A stretch of 64,000 nt of DNA from Treponema primitia ZAS-2 (GCF_000214375.1 NC_015578.1:2294001-2358000), one strand, 5' to 3'. Shown: positions 24,279 to 32,325, numbered from the stretch's first letter. Numbers and translations are program-made. Notes: generated by a model not told the origin, from the letters alone.

Positions 24279-25121
24279 CTACCGGTAATACTCCACCTTC
24301 CACAGAAACAGCCCGTTTGGGGGAACCGTGGGGCCCGCAAGGCTTCTATCCCCTGATACGATGATCTTCTGCAACTCCTCCGGGGGCAATCTCTTTTCTT
24401 CATAGTACAGTAATGTTCCCACAATAGAACGGACCATCTTCCATAAAAAGGCGTTGGCCTGAACCTCGAAGATTAGGGTATCCCCTTGCATAAAAAACCC
24501 GGCGTGAAAAAAATAGCGGTTCCGGGATTCACTGGGGTCCTTTGGCCAGGCAAAGACCGAACAGTTTATCTCGCCCTGCAAAAGCCGGGCATAGGCGTTC
24601 AGAAGGCTTATATCCGGACGCCGCCAGAGCTGGAGGTTGTAGCGCAGTTCATGGGGCAGGGCGGGACGACCGCAGATAAAGTGATACCGGTACATACGGG
24701 AACGGGCGTCAAAGCGGGCGTGAAAATCCGGCAGGGTTTCCAGGGCTTCCAGGATGCGTACATCCCTGGGGAGGAAGCCATTCAGGGCGGGGATAAAACG
24801 CGCAGCATCTATGCGCTCTATATCGGTAGAAAAATTCGCAACCTGGCCTGCGGCGTGTACCCCTGCATCGGTCCTGCCGGAACCGGTCAGGGCAACCGGA
24901 TGCTTGTGGATTTTTTCCAAGGCTGCCTCTATAACTCCCTGGACAGTGCGAACCCGAAGGCGCCCCGCGTCCACTTCATCTGTGCAGTTTTGCCCAGGGC
25001 AAAACTGCTTAAGGCAAGGAGAAAAAGGCTGGGGGCCTTTTTCTCCTTGCCTCTGCCACCCTGAAAAATCCGTACCATCATAGGCTACAAGCAGCCGTAT
25101 GTTGCGGGTAGCATCATTCAT
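24279..25121 (-). CDS. truA: tRNA pseudouridine synthase A with an in-frame palindromic insertion
   Basis: Makes pseudouridine at tRNA positions 38-40. The 280-residue protein has YDGTDFSGWQRQ, the catalytic Asp in GSGRTDAGVHAAGQ, and FLWKMVRSIVGTLL near the end. Between WQRQ (residue 25) and RTVQG (residue 58) there are about 30 extra residues where other TruA proteins have four. This stretch is encoded by two perfect or nearly perfect hairpins (24984-25008 and 25012-25052). The frame is intact, so the enzyme is probably still made; whether the loop disturbs tRNA binding is unknown. It overlaps the DUF2225 gene by 8 bases. Confidence 0.93.
   Translation of the reverse strand: MNDATRNIRLLVAYDGTDFSGWQRQGEKGPQPFSPCLKQFCPGQNCTDEVDAGRLRVRTVQGVIEAALEKIHKHPVALTGSGRTDAGVHAAGQVANFSTDIERIDAARFIPALNGFLPRDVRILEALETLPDFHARFDARSRMYRYHFICGRPALPHELRYNLQLWRRPDISLLNAYARLLQGEINCSVFAWPKDPSESRNRYFFHAGFFMQGDTLIFEVQANAFLWKMVRSIVGTLLYYEEKRLPPEELQKIIVSGDRSLAGPTVPPNGLFLWKVEYYR
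24984..25052. repeat. Double palindrome inserted in truA
   Basis: First hairpin: 12-bp perfect arms (24984-24995 and 24997-25008) around one base. Second hairpin: 18-bp perfect arms (25012-25029 and 25035-25052) around TGGGG. The two are separated by three bases. They code in frame for the extra segment of TruA. Confidence 0.93.
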
Positions 25122-25980
25122 CTGGCTGATTTAATTCTTTGTTGAGCGAATCGTAGAGGGCGCGGGCATTTTCCAGGAGGACCCCGGGTTTTGATTTGGA
25201 GGATTTCCCCATGCCAAAGACTCGGGCCACGGTCCTCTTGGCCTCATCCAAGGAAGCAATTCTTTGAGCAGGGTTGGACATGGGGCCATACTTCGATTTT
25301 AGCAGGGCGCAAAGATACAAGGCCCCCTCATAGGCATAGTTTTTATCCGTATCAGGGCCGAAGACCTTGAGGCCTGACAGATTTTCTACCCCCGACTGTT
25401 CCCGGCGTATAGCATCGTTGTAGAGGAACTGGGCTTTTTTCTTGAACAGCGTTGCTACCCAGTCGTAATGCTGCCCGGGGTATTTAACATTCATCTCATC
25501 CAAAAGCCACCCGGCCCGGAGGGCGGTCATACCCTGTTTAATGGTGGGCGAAAAATCCTTGGGGAAAAAGTCGTAGCACCGGAGGGTCAGATAGAGGGAA
25601 GCGGCGCCGGAAACAAGGGTACGGTTTTCATGGAAGTCCACATCGGGAAAAATCGCCAGGGTATCTTCTATCCGTTTATTCTGATCCGCAATGACCTTCT
25701 CACGGTTAATCTTGGGAAGGGCGGAAAAATCCTTATCCATTGAGGCAAACCAGCAGTCCGGGCAGACCGTGGCCTGATAGGCCAGGGGATAGATATCACC
25801 GTATCTAATGGAAGGTTCGTAGAGCCTGTGGAGTTCATCCGTAAGGGACCCGGCGATAAGTCTGCCGCTGCCGGTGAGCAGTTCCTCCCGGTGGAACACC
25901 GAGCCGCAGACAGGACAGGCATAGGACTCCTTGGATAAAAAGGATATTTTTACTTCCCGTTCTTCAGTATTTGTGGGCAT
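25114..25980 (-). CDS. DUF2225 domain protein
   Basis: 288 residues. The N terminus has a zinc-ribbon-like Cys pair (YACPVCGSVFHREEL) and a second pair (TVCPDCWFASMD), then a helical repeat-like region. This layout matches DUF2225, a family of unknown function common in spirochaetes and firmicutes. It lies between acpS and truA in a conserved-looking operon. No function is proposed. Confidence 0.8.
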   Translation of the reverse strand: MPTNTEEREVKISFLSKESYACPVCGSVFHREELLTGSGRLIAGSLTDELHRLYEPSIRYGDIYPLAYQATVCPDCWFASMDKDFSALPKINREKVIADQNKRIEDTLAIFPDVDFHENRTLVSGAASLYLTLRCYDFFPKDFSPTIKQGMTALRAGWLLDEMNVKYPGQHYDWVATLFKKKAQFLYNDAIRREQSGVENLSGLKVFGPDTDKNYAYEGALYLCALLKSKYGPMSNPAQRIASLDEAKRTVARVFGMGKSSKSKPGVLLENARALYDSLNKELNQPDE

Positions 25981-25987
25981 GGTTCAA

Positions 25988-26362
25988 TCACTCCGCCTCT
26001 AAAACCACCATGGCGATGGCATTTTCCCGTTCATGGGTTAGGGACACATGTATTCTGGTGGCGCCGCTCCGCTCCAGGGCGGATGAGGCAGTTCCCAGAA
26101 CCTCGATTTCCGGCCGACCATTATACAGGTTTACCACATTGATATCCCGGAGCACGATCCCCGCAAGACCCGTACCCAGGGCTTTACCAAAGGCTTCCTT
26201 CGCCGCAAACCGGGCCGCCAGGGAAAGGGCCGCGGCGTTTCCCCGGGAAAGGGACGTGGAAAGCTCCTGGGGATGAAAATACCGTTCCAGCAACCCGGGG
26301 ATGCACTGCCAGCGTTCAAGGCGGCGTACATGGACCACATCAACCCCGATACCAACAATCAA
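25988..26362 (-). CDS. acpS: Holo-[acyl-carrier-protein] synthase
   Basis: Transfers phosphopantetheine to acyl carrier protein. 124 residues: IVGIGVDVVHVRRLERW with the metal-binding Asp, RYFHPQEL, LAARFAAKEAFGKALGTG with the catalytic Glu/Lys helix, and HVSLTHERENAIAMVV. Start codon is TTG. Located after cdaR in the dxs-cdaA-cdaR-acpS order. Confidence 0.94.
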   Translation of the reverse strand: MIVGIGVDVVHVRRLERWQCIPGLLERYFHPQELSTSLSRGNAAALSLAARFAAKEAFGKALGTGLAGIVLRDINVVNLYNGRPEIEVLGTASSALERSGATRIHVSLTHERENAIAMVVLEAE

Positions 26363-26415
26363 GAGGGGAACCTCCGCCTTTCAGGCTCGGTTGAGGAGCA
26401 CGAGGGGAACCTCCG
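26363..26415. repeat. Direct repeat GAGGGGAACCTCCG in the cdaR-acpS gap
   Basis: Two identical 14-base copies at 26363-26376 and 26402-26415, 39 bases apart, fill the short gap between cdaR and acpS. Each is nearly palindromic. Confidence 0.7.
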
Positions 26416-26423
26416 GGTGAGTA

Positions 26424-27401
26424 TCAAGTTCCGTCCTCACTATCCTGCAACTGTTTGCGTTTTATGCTAAGCATCACATTTTCCGGGTCCTGCCGGATAA
26501 GGGTAAACGTGGCTGGAATATCCACCAATACAGGCAAGGTGTAATCCCCCGTTTCATGCACCGATGAACAGTCAACATACAGGGAAATTTCCTCCCTGTT
26601 GATCCTGCCGAAGCGGTTCTCCACACCCTCAATGCGTATGGAGCCGAGGCTGATTTCCAATTCGCCTGAAAACCCTTCATCAAGGCTGTTTATAAGAATG
26701 GGAAGATCCTCAAAATTTTGTACCCGCAGCTGCTCCCGGACATCACCGTGAAAATCAATGAACCCGTTTCCCCGGATCATCAGGAGGGGATTCTGGTTCA
26801 GAAGTCGCAGAGTAGCGGAAAATTCATTAATCCTGCCGGTCAGTTCAATAAAGTCTGTGGGAATTTCGGAAATAGCCCCCAGCAATCCCTTGGGCCCTTC
26901 AATAACCACCTGCCCGGGATCCAAACTATAGGTACCCATCTCATACCCCTGGTCCAGGTTACCCCGGAAATTTGGTCTTACAGGAACAGTTTTACTGAGT
27001 CGTTCATCCAAGGTAAGCATAACTTCCAGGGGGTCCACGGATATTTCCAGGGTTACCGCCCTCAGAGCGGTGCCCTCTTTGTGAATTTGAACCGGGGCCC
27101 GGTAGGTTCCCGGATCCGTATATTTTGTAAGATCGATATATGCCTGGATATCTTCTTCCAGGATAGGGTAGATGGTGTTGGCATCCCCCCGGAGGGTTAC
27201 CCGGATCATCCGGGGATAGGGGCTGGCAGGAATCAGACGGCTAACAGTTTCCACGTTCAGGGGAACAGAAAAAAACCGTTCCTCCATAAGGCTCATGCGG
27301 TGAAAAATAAAAACCACAATGGCCAAGGCTATGGAAAGAACCTTGGCGGGCCAGTTTTCAGCTATACTGGCAAGAAGTTTTCTACCGTTCAACAAAAACA
27401 T
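26424..27401 (-). CDS. cdaR: YbbR-domain regulator of diadenylate cyclase
   Basis: About 325 residues: one N-terminal membrane helix (VLSIALAIVVFIFH) followed by YbbR-type beta repeats facing the periplasm (RFFSVPLNVE, TVPVRPNFRGNLDQGYEMG). CdaR proteins bind and modulate the membrane cyclase CdaA, encoded immediately upstream with a 20-base overlap. The start is uncertain: ATGs at 27413 and 27401 and a TTG at 27395 are all possible; the frame is open further upstream inside cdaA but that part is arginine-rich and unlikely to be translated. Confidence 0.87.
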   Translation of the reverse strand: MFLLNGRKLLASIAENWPAKVLSIALAIVVFIFHRMSLMEERFFSVPLNVETVSRLIPASPYPRMIRVTLRGDANTIYPILEEDIQAYIDLTKYTDPGTYRAPVQIHKEGTALRAVTLEISVDPLEVMLTLDERLSKTVPVRPNFRGNLDQGYEMGTYSLDPGQVVIEGPKGLLGAISEIPTDFIELTGRINEFSATLRLLNQNPLLMIRGNGFIDFHGDVREQLRVQNFEDLPILINSLDEGFSGELEISLGSIRIEGVENRFGRINREEISLYVDCSSVHETGDYTLPVLVDIPATFTLIRQDPENVMLSIKRKQLQDSEDGT

Positions 27402-28239
27402 CCTTCCCGTCATCAATGGTTGAACCCACAGCGTTATCCGGCGCCGCCGTAGTCTGTTCCGACTCCCCTCCCCGCACACCGCGGTCAAGAAGCTCCTTGA
27501 GTTTACGCTGAACCTCCAGGGGAGATAAATCGTAGTAAAGCTTACCGTCCACCGCCAGAGAAATGGCGCCGGTTTCCTCGGACACCACCAAAATTACCGC
27601 ATCGGACTGCTCGGACATACCCAGAGACGCCCGGTGCCGGGTACCAAAACTTTTTCGTATATCCTGCTGCTCCGAAAGAGGCAGGAAGCAGCCCGCAGCG
27701 GCGATACGTCCATTCTGGATAACCATGGCCCCGTCATGGAGGGGGCCGTCAAATTCAAAGATCGCCACAATAAGGCTGGAAGAAATCTCCCCGTTGATCC
27801 GGGTGCCGGTTTCCATGATGCTCTTGAGGTTGATCCGCCGGGGAAACACCACCAGGGCGCCCCGGCGCTGCTGGGACAAAATCTCTGCCGCGGTGATCAC
27901 CGCTTCAAGCTGACCGATACGGGGTTTGCTGTCCGGATGGAACAGTTCCCCCTGGCCCAGGCGTATGAAGATCTTCCGCAGTTCCGGCTGGAACACAATC
28001 GCTATGGCGATAAAAAGCCCAGGGCCCAAAATGGTAAGCAGCCATTGCAGGGTGCTTAATTTTAACAGATAGGCAATGCCGTAAAACAGCGCCAGGAGTC
28101 CCGCCCCTTTCACCAACTGTACAGCCTGGGTCTTTATCAGGAGATCATAGGCCTTGTAAAGGAGGAAAGCCAATAGGGCAATGTCCACTACAGGGCGGAT
28201 GATATCATAAATTGTCTTTAGCCGCTGAAGCCATTCCAA
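27382..28239 (-). CDS. cdaA: Membrane diadenylate cyclase
   Basis: Makes c-di-AMP from two ATP. 285 residues with three N-terminal membrane helices (about 10-90) and a DAC domain: PLHDGAMVIQNGRIAAAGCFLPL carries the DGA motif, and FGTRHRASLGMSEQSDA carries RHR. A TTG start with AGGAAGG upstream is used. Forms a pair with cdaR. A short disordered tail (GGESEQTTAAPDN) follows the domain. Confidence 0.94.
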   Translation of the reverse strand: MEWLQRLKTIYDIIRPVVDIALLAFLLYKAYDLLIKTQAVQLVKGAGLLALFYGIAYLLKLSTLQWLLTILGPGLFIAIAIVFQPELRKIFIRLGQGELFHPDSKPRIGQLEAVITAAEILSQQRRGALVVFPRRINLKSIMETGTRINGEISSSLIVAIFEFDGPLHDGAMVIQNGRIAAAGCFLPLSEQQDIRKSFGTRHRASLGMSEQSDAVILVVSEETGAISLAVDGKLYYDLSPLEVQRKLKELLDRGVRGGESEQTTAAPDNAVGSTIDDGKDVFVER

Positions 28240-28313
28240 AATTTTGCCTTCCTAACTATATATTATGGCATCCCGGTAGGGTATGACAACACCCCGCCGG
28301 CATTAACTTCTAT

Positions 28314-30239
28314 TTAAGTGCGGCTGCCCAGGGCCCATTCAACGCCAAGCGCCGCTTTATAAGCCCGGGAAACCGCAGTGGCAATCCCCAGCCCGTGCAG
28401 CCCTGCCCGGCGAAGCAGCTCATCCCGTTTTCCCTGGGAAACAAAGCCCTCCAGGGCGGCCAGGATCAGTATTTTCCCTGAACAGAACCGGGAATTTCCC
28501 AGTTCCGCAGCATATTCTCCGAAACCGCCATTTTTTATCCCTTCCTCAATAAAAACCATCAGGTCATACCGGTTCATCAGGGCGGCTAAGTAATCCTCAT
28601 CCACGGGCTTGAGGAAACGCAGGTTGTAGAGATCCGCCTGAATACCCTCCTGGGAAAGGAACTCCGCCGCTTCCAGAGCCTGGGTATACAGACTGCCCGT
28701 AAAGCAAAGGCAGATGCGGGAACCCTCTCCCCGGGGCAGCAATACCCCCCTGCCCCGCTCCAGGGGCTGGGCAAAGGCCACAGGTTCCTCGGGACAGGCG
28801 CTTTTAGGGTACCGGATCATACAGGGTCCCGGCTCTTCCAGGGACCAGTCCAGCATGGCCTTTAGTTCCCCCTCCCCCCCAGGTGCCAGGATGCTCAGGT
28901 TCGGTATAGACCGGAACAGGGCAATGTCAAACAATCCCTGGTGGGTTTCCCCATCATCGCTCACAAAACCGGACCTATCCAGGGCAAAACAGACCGGCAG
29001 CTTTTGCAGGCACACATCGTGGATAAGCTGATCCACCCCACGCTGCATAAAGGTGGAATAGATGGCCGCCACCGGACGCAGCCCCTGGGCAGCCAGCCCC
29101 GCCGCAAAGGTCACGGCGTGCCCCTCCGCAATGCCGGTGTCAAAATACCGGTCCGGAAATTCCTTCTTAAAAGGAAGGAGCCCAGTCCCCTTGCCCATGG
29201 CGGCGCTTATCCCCAGTACCCGGCTGTCCCTCCGGCCCGCTTCCAGGATGGCCCGGGAAAAGGCGTCCGTAAAGGACAGGCGCCGTTCCCCTACAGGGCT
29301 TTCCAGGATCCCGTCGCTCACAGAAAAACTTCCCACCCCGTGGTAACTCCCCGGATCATGTTCCGCAAAGTCATAGCCCTTGCCCTTCCGGGTGATCACA
29401 TGGACCACCACCGGCCGGTTCAGGGTCCGTACATCCTGGAGCACCTCGGTCAGCCGCTGAATCTGGTGCCCGTCGATGGGTCCCACATACTCAAACCCCA
29501 GGTCTACAAAAAAATTATCGGTATAAAAGATCGCCTTCACCGCCCGTTTCATACGAACCACAGCAGCAAAAAAAATGTCCCCAATAAAAGGAAGCCGCTT
29601 CGCCATGGCGTCAAAATTGCGGCGGAAACTCTGGTAATAACCTTTCATACTGAGGCGGCTGAGGTATTTGGAAAGCCCGCCGACATTGGAGCCGATGGAC
29701 ATTTTATTGTCATTGAGGATCACCACCAGGGGGAGGGCCAATTGCCCCGCATGGGAAAGGGCCTCGTAGGCCATGCCCCCGGTCAGCGCCCCATCCCCGA
29801 TAAGGGCAATCACCCGGTTTTTCCCACCCTTAAGGCGCTCCCCGGCCAGAAGCCCCAGGGCGGCGGAAATCGATGTGGATGCGTGGCCCGTATTAAAGGC
29901 GTCATGGGGGCTTTCGGAAGTCTTGGGGAACCCCGCCAACCCTCCGGACTTACGGAGGGTAGAAAAATCTTCGCGGCGGCCGGTGAGGAGTTTATGGGTA
30001 TAGCACTGATGCCCAACATCCCAAATAATTTTGTCCCCAGGGGAGTCAAAAACCCGGTGCAAGGCGATGGTAAGCTCCACCACCCCCAGGTTTGACGAGA
30101 GATGCCCCCCATTTCGGCTCACAGTGGACACGATTAGAGAGCGTATTTCCGAAGCAAGCCGGTTCAATTCCGAAAAGGATAGTTTTTTAAGGTCCCCCGG
30201 ATCCTGTATCCGGGCTAAAACAGACTCATACTCCTGCAT
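28314..30239 (-). CDS. dxs: 1-deoxy-D-xylulose-5-phosphate synthase
   Basis: First enzyme of the MEP isoprenoid pathway, thiamine-diphosphate dependent. 641 residues: the TPP motif GDGALTGGMAYEALSHAG and later NDNKMSIGSN, transketolase pyrimidine domain (GISAAMGKGTGL, RYFDTGIAEGHAVTFAAGLA), and a C-terminal domain. No Shine-Dalgarno is visible, and an extended -10 (TGTATAAT, 30250-30257) lies so close to the ATG that the message may be leaderless. Confidence 0.95.
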   Translation of the reverse strand: MQEYESVLARIQDPGDLKKLSFSELNRLASEIRSLIVSTVSRNGGHLSSNLGVVELTIALHRVFDSPGDKIIWDVGHQCYTHKLLTGRREDFSTLRKSGGLAGFPKTSESPHDAFNTGHASTSISAALGLLAGERLKGGKNRVIALIGDGALTGGMAYEALSHAGQLALPLVVILNDNKMSIGSNVGGLSKYLSRLSMKGYYQSFRRNFDAMAKRLPFIGDIFFAAVVRMKRAVKAIFYTDNFFVDLGFEYVGPIDGHQIQRLTEVLQDVRTLNRPVVVHVITRKGKGYDFAEHDPGSYHGVGSFSVSDGILESPVGERRLSFTDAFSRAILEAGRRDSRVLGISAAMGKGTGLLPFKKEFPDRYFDTGIAEGHAVTFAAGLAAQGLRPVAAIYSTFMQRGVDQLIHDVCLQKLPVCFALDRSGFVSDDGETHQGLFDIALFRSIPNLSILAPGGEGELKAMLDWSLEEPGPCMIRYPKSACPEEPVAFAQPLERGRGVLLPRGEGSRICLCFTGSLYTQALEAAEFLSQEGIQADLYNLRFLKPVDEDYLAALMNRYDLMVFIEEGIKNGGFGEYAAELGNSRFCSGKILILAALEGFVSQGKRDELLRRAGLHGLGIATAVSRAYKAALGVEWALGSRT

Positions 30240-30249
30240 ATAACAAAAA

Positions 30250-30257
30250 ATTATACA
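30250..30257 (-). promoter_or_regulatory. Extended -10 element of dxs
   Basis: TGTATAAT on the minus strand, 11 bases upstream of the dxs ATG; no good -35 at standard distance. Confidence 0.4.
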
Positions 30258-30308
30258 CCAAAAAACCCTTTTTCTCAGAATTATTAGTGAAAAAACTATT
30301 ATTTTGCT

Positions 30309-30351
30309 CTTTTAAAACAAACAAAGCCGCGGCAATACCACCCCGCGGCTT
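30309..30351 (-). terminator. Intrinsic terminator of the mS38-like small gene
   Basis: Arms AAGCCGCGG (30324-30332) and CCGCGGCTT (30343-30351) form a perfect 9-bp stem. In the minus direction it is followed by TGTTTGTTTT. It starts 10 bases after the stop of the small gene. Confidence 0.75.
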
Positions 30352-30360
30352 AAAAAAGGC

Positions 30361-30450
30361 TCATTTGTTCTTGTGTCGATTCTTTCTAAGCTTCTTCTTA
30401 CGCTTGTGGGTTGCGATTTTTCTCAGTTTGCGCTTTCTTCCGCAGGGCAC
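30361..30450 (-). CDS. Very small basic protein, AURKAIP1/COX24 (mS38)-like
   Basis: A 29-residue frame from GTG at 30450 to TGA: begins MPCGRKRKLRKIATHKRKKK and ends with KNRHKNK. It matches the Lys/Arg-rich pattern of the COX24/mS38-like small proteins found in some bacteria and thought to be ribosome-associated. AAGGAG lies 8 bases before the GTG and a strong terminator follows the stop, so it is a complete one-gene unit. The function is inferred from the mitochondrial ribosomal homologue. Confidence 0.8.
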   Translation of the reverse strand: MPCGRKRKLRKIATHKRKKKLRKNRHKNK

Positions 30451-30573
30451 TTCAGCGACTCCTTTCCTCAAGATGGGTGAATATAGTATGAATCAGAGAA
30501 TAAAAAAGGTCAATAGGGGTTTTCTGTATTTCAGACAATTCTCTTTTTATATAATTGTGCTGGGGTAATGATC

Positions 30574-30703
30574 GGGGAGGGTGGGCAAGGCCCCTCGGCC
30601 CTAACCTGTAGAGTCTGCTTACGGAGCCCGCACCATTCTTTTGTGCGGTCTCCTCCAGCAGAGAATTCCAGAGACGGGCCGAGGGGCCTTGCCCACCCTC
30701 CCC
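30574..30703. repeat. 130-bp inverted-repeat element with 28-bp perfect arms
   Basis: Arms at 30574-30601 and 30676-30703 are perfect complements, starting GGGGAGGGTGGGCAAGG. Inside, GGAG-CCGCAC and GTGCGG-CTCC form a second stem, so the whole unit folds into one long hairpin. No transposase. It resembles a miniature mobile or REP-like element. Confidence 0.9.
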
Positions 30704-30727
30704 TGCCTCTATCCCGTATAGGTACCG

Positions 30728-30831
30728 TAAAGCGATTGCCATACATAATGGAGGAGGTATGCCTTTGGCCTATTTTACACAACGGTATGGGGGCCTTAAA
30801 GCGATTGTTATACACAATGGAGAAGGTATGC
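30728..30831. repeat. 35-bp direct repeat, two copies 69 bp apart
   Basis: 30728-30762 and 30797-30831 match at 31 of 35 bases; the core is TAAAGCGATTG followed by AATGGAG and GGTATGC. Located between the hairpin element and the flaB promoter. Confidence 0.85.
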
Positions 30832-30944
30832 GAAGCGAGGCTGACTCAACATGTTGGTGCTTGCATCCCCGCCCCTCCCAGAGAATGAGCCACTATTGTC
30901 TAAACTGAGATTTGCTGTTTTTTTTGCCATATATCAAAAAAAGG

Positions 30945-30972
30945 TAAAGTTTACCCGGTTTTTTACCGAAAC
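30945..30972 (+). promoter_or_regulatory. Sigma-28 (FliA)-type promoter of the first flagellin gene
   Basis: TAAAGTTT, 12 bases, ACCGAAAC. The -35 matches the FliA consensus completely and the -10 shares the CCGA core. The predicted leader is about 160 bases. Confidence 0.7.
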
Positions 30973-31072
30973 AAGTATTGGTAAGAAGTATTTTTCAGGC
31001 AGACTGGCGGAGCGCGGCCAGGCTGTCCGGAAAAAGCGATTTACCACCCCAAGGCAGGGAGGTTTCATCCTA

Positions 31073-31135
31073 AAGGATGGCCATCCTTGCCTTATCCTGA
31101 GGCAAGGATGCCTTGGGCAGACATTATCAAGGAGG
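31073..31135 (+). promoter_or_regulatory. flaB leader with alternative hairpins and CsrA-type sites
   Basis: AAGGATGG/CCATCCTT (31073-31088) is a perfect palindrome. CATCCTTGCCT (31082-31092) also pairs with AGGCAAGGATG (31100-31110), so the two hairpins exclude each other. CAAGGATG (31103) and CAAGGAGG (31128, covering the Shine-Dalgarno) both fit the CsrA pattern CANGGANG. Confidence 0.55.
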
Positions 31136-31140
31136 ATGAC

Positions 31141-32001
31141 ATGATCATCAACCACAACCTGTCCGCTATGTTTGCAGACAGGTCCCTCAAGGTTACCCAA
31201 AATAACCTTACCAAGTCCATGGAGAAGCTTTCTTCGGGACTTCGTATCAACCGGGCGGGAGACGACGCTTCCGGGCTTGCGGTTTCCGAAAAGTTACGGA
31301 GCCAGATCCGAGGGCTGAACCAGGCCTCGTCCAATGCAGCTAACGGCATTTCTTTTATCCAGGCCAGCGAAGGATACCTCCAGGAAACCCAGGATATTAT
31401 CCAGCGTATGCGGGAACTGGCTGTCCAGTCCTCGAACGGGGTGTACACCGATGAAGACCGTATGTACATCCAGGTGGAAGTATCCCAGCTGATCGACGAA
31501 ATCGACCGGATCTCCAGCCACGCCCAGTTCAACGGCATGAACATGCTCACCGGCCGTTTTGCCCATCAGAGCAGCGACGGTGTGGTCACCGCCTCCATGT
31601 GGTTCCATATCGGCGCCAATATGGACCAGCGGGAACAGGTGTTTATCGGCACCATGACTTCCCTGGGACTGGGTATCCGTAATGTGGGGGACGGCTCTTT
31701 CATGGACATGCAGTCCCCGGAAGAGGCGAACCGGGCTATCGGGACCCTGGATGCGGCTATCAAGCTTATCAATAAGCAACGGGCCGACCTGGGGGCCTAC
31801 CAGAACAGACTGGAGATGGCTATTAACGGCCTCAATGTGGGGGCCGAGAATATGCAGGCATCGGAATCCAGGATACGGGACGCAGATATGGCCAGCCAGA
31901 TGGTGACCTATATGCGGGATCAGATCCTGTCCCAGGCGGGAACCGCCATGTTGGCCCAGGCGAACCAGCGGACCACTTCGGTCTTGCAACTTCTTCAATA
32001 G
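31141..32001 (+). CDS. flaB: Flagellin FlaB, first copy
   Basis: Core protein of the periplasmic flagellar filament, 286 residues. Conserved N-terminal D0/D1 region [53 protein letters not shown]-terminal [24 protein letters not shown]. No signal peptide, as expected for FlaB, which is exported by the flagellar secretion system. Start at 31141 has an AAGGAGG site. Transcribed from a sigma-28-type promoter. About two thirds identical by eye to the second copy at 32331. Confidence 0.96.
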   Translation: MIINHNLSAMFADRSLKVTQNNLTKSMEKLSSGLRINRAGDDASGLAVSEKLRSQIRGLNQASSNAANGISFIQASEGYLQETQDIIQRMRELAVQSSNGVYTDEDRMYIQVEVSQLIDEIDRISSHAQFNGMNMLTGRFAHQSSDGVVTASMWFHIGANMDQREQVFIGTMTSLGLGIRNVGDGSFMDMQSPEEANRAIGTLDAAIKLINKQRADLGAYQNRLEMAINGLNVGAENMQASESRIRDADMASQMVTYMRDQILSQAGTAMLAQANQRTTSVLQLLQ

Positions 32002-32017
32002 CGCATTACATTAAAGA

Positions 32018-32072
32018 GTAGGAGTATTCTGTCTTAGGAAGGAATACCCCTACCCTGCCGGGATAATCCCGG
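32018..32072 (+). other. Two stem-loops after the first flaB gene
   Basis: GTAGGAGTATTC (32018-32029) pairs with GAATACCCCTAC (32042-32053) with one mismatch; CCGGGA-taa-TCCCGG lies at 32058-32072. No T-run follows, so these may stabilise the flaB mRNA 3' end rather than terminate. Confidence 0.5.
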
Positions 32073-32117
32073 TATCAGGCTGGAAAATTCTTTCGGGAAT
32101 GCTCCGTGCCATGTTAT

Positions 32118-32145
32118 TTGACAAAGACCCTTGCTAGTATACTTT
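32118..32145 (+). promoter_or_regulatory. Candidate sigma-70 promoter of the second flagellin gene
   Basis: TTGACA at 32118, 16 bases, TACTTT (or TATACT at 32138 with a short spacer). The leader would be about 180 bases. Confidence 0.5.
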
Positions 32146-32171
32146 ACAGATGTGAAGTATAAGCGCACGGC

Positions 32172-32221
32172 GGAACGAATCGTTTATAACCGGGTTAAAC
32201 CGGGGATAAACGGTTCGTTCC
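32172..32221 (+). promoter_or_regulatory. Long stem-loop in the second flaB leader
   Basis: Arms 32172-32187 and 32206-32221 pair over 16 positions with one G-U (outer part GGAACGAA/TTCGTTCC). It is the largest structure in the 5' leader and lies between the promoter and the CsrA-type hairpin. Confidence 0.75.
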
Positions 32222-32285
32222 GTACAGAGAATTTCCGGGAGGAATGGCGCGACCCTCCTTCCGGGAAGGCTTACCGTGCGGTTCG

Positions 32286-32325
32286 ACTGTGGCTAAGGAT
32301 AGCCGCAGTTACTAGCTCAAGGAGG
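32286..32325 (+). promoter_or_regulatory. CsrA-type hairpin plus Shine-Dalgarno site in the second flaB leader
   Basis: A 10-bp stem (32286-32295 with 32300-32309, one G-U) presents the tetraloop AGGA. CAAGGAGG at 32318-32325 covers the ribosome site and also fits CANGGANG. GGA in a hairpin loop with a second site over the SD is the arrangement of CsrA-repressed leaders such as Bacillus hag. Confidence 0.6.

Larger units (their letters stand above)
30451..30944. other. Gene-free region with hairpin element and direct repeats upstream of the flaB promoter
   Basis: About 500 bases without a supportable gene. It contains the promoter side of the small mS38-like gene, a 130-bp inverted-repeat element (30574-30703), and a 35-bp direct repeat (30728 and 30797). 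Small open frames here run through the repeats and look non-coding. Confidence 0.7.

Noticed and set aside
28941-30095. 384-codon plus-strand open frame opposite dxs
   Set aside because: Fully antisense to a clear Dxs with all motifs; composition (His, Pro, Gly rich) is typical of a shadow frame in GC-rich DNA.
30531-30815. 94-codon minus-strand frame with internal 23-residue repeats
   Set aside because: It runs through the foldback element and the direct repeats; the protein repeat merely reflects the DNA repeat, and no start signal supports it.
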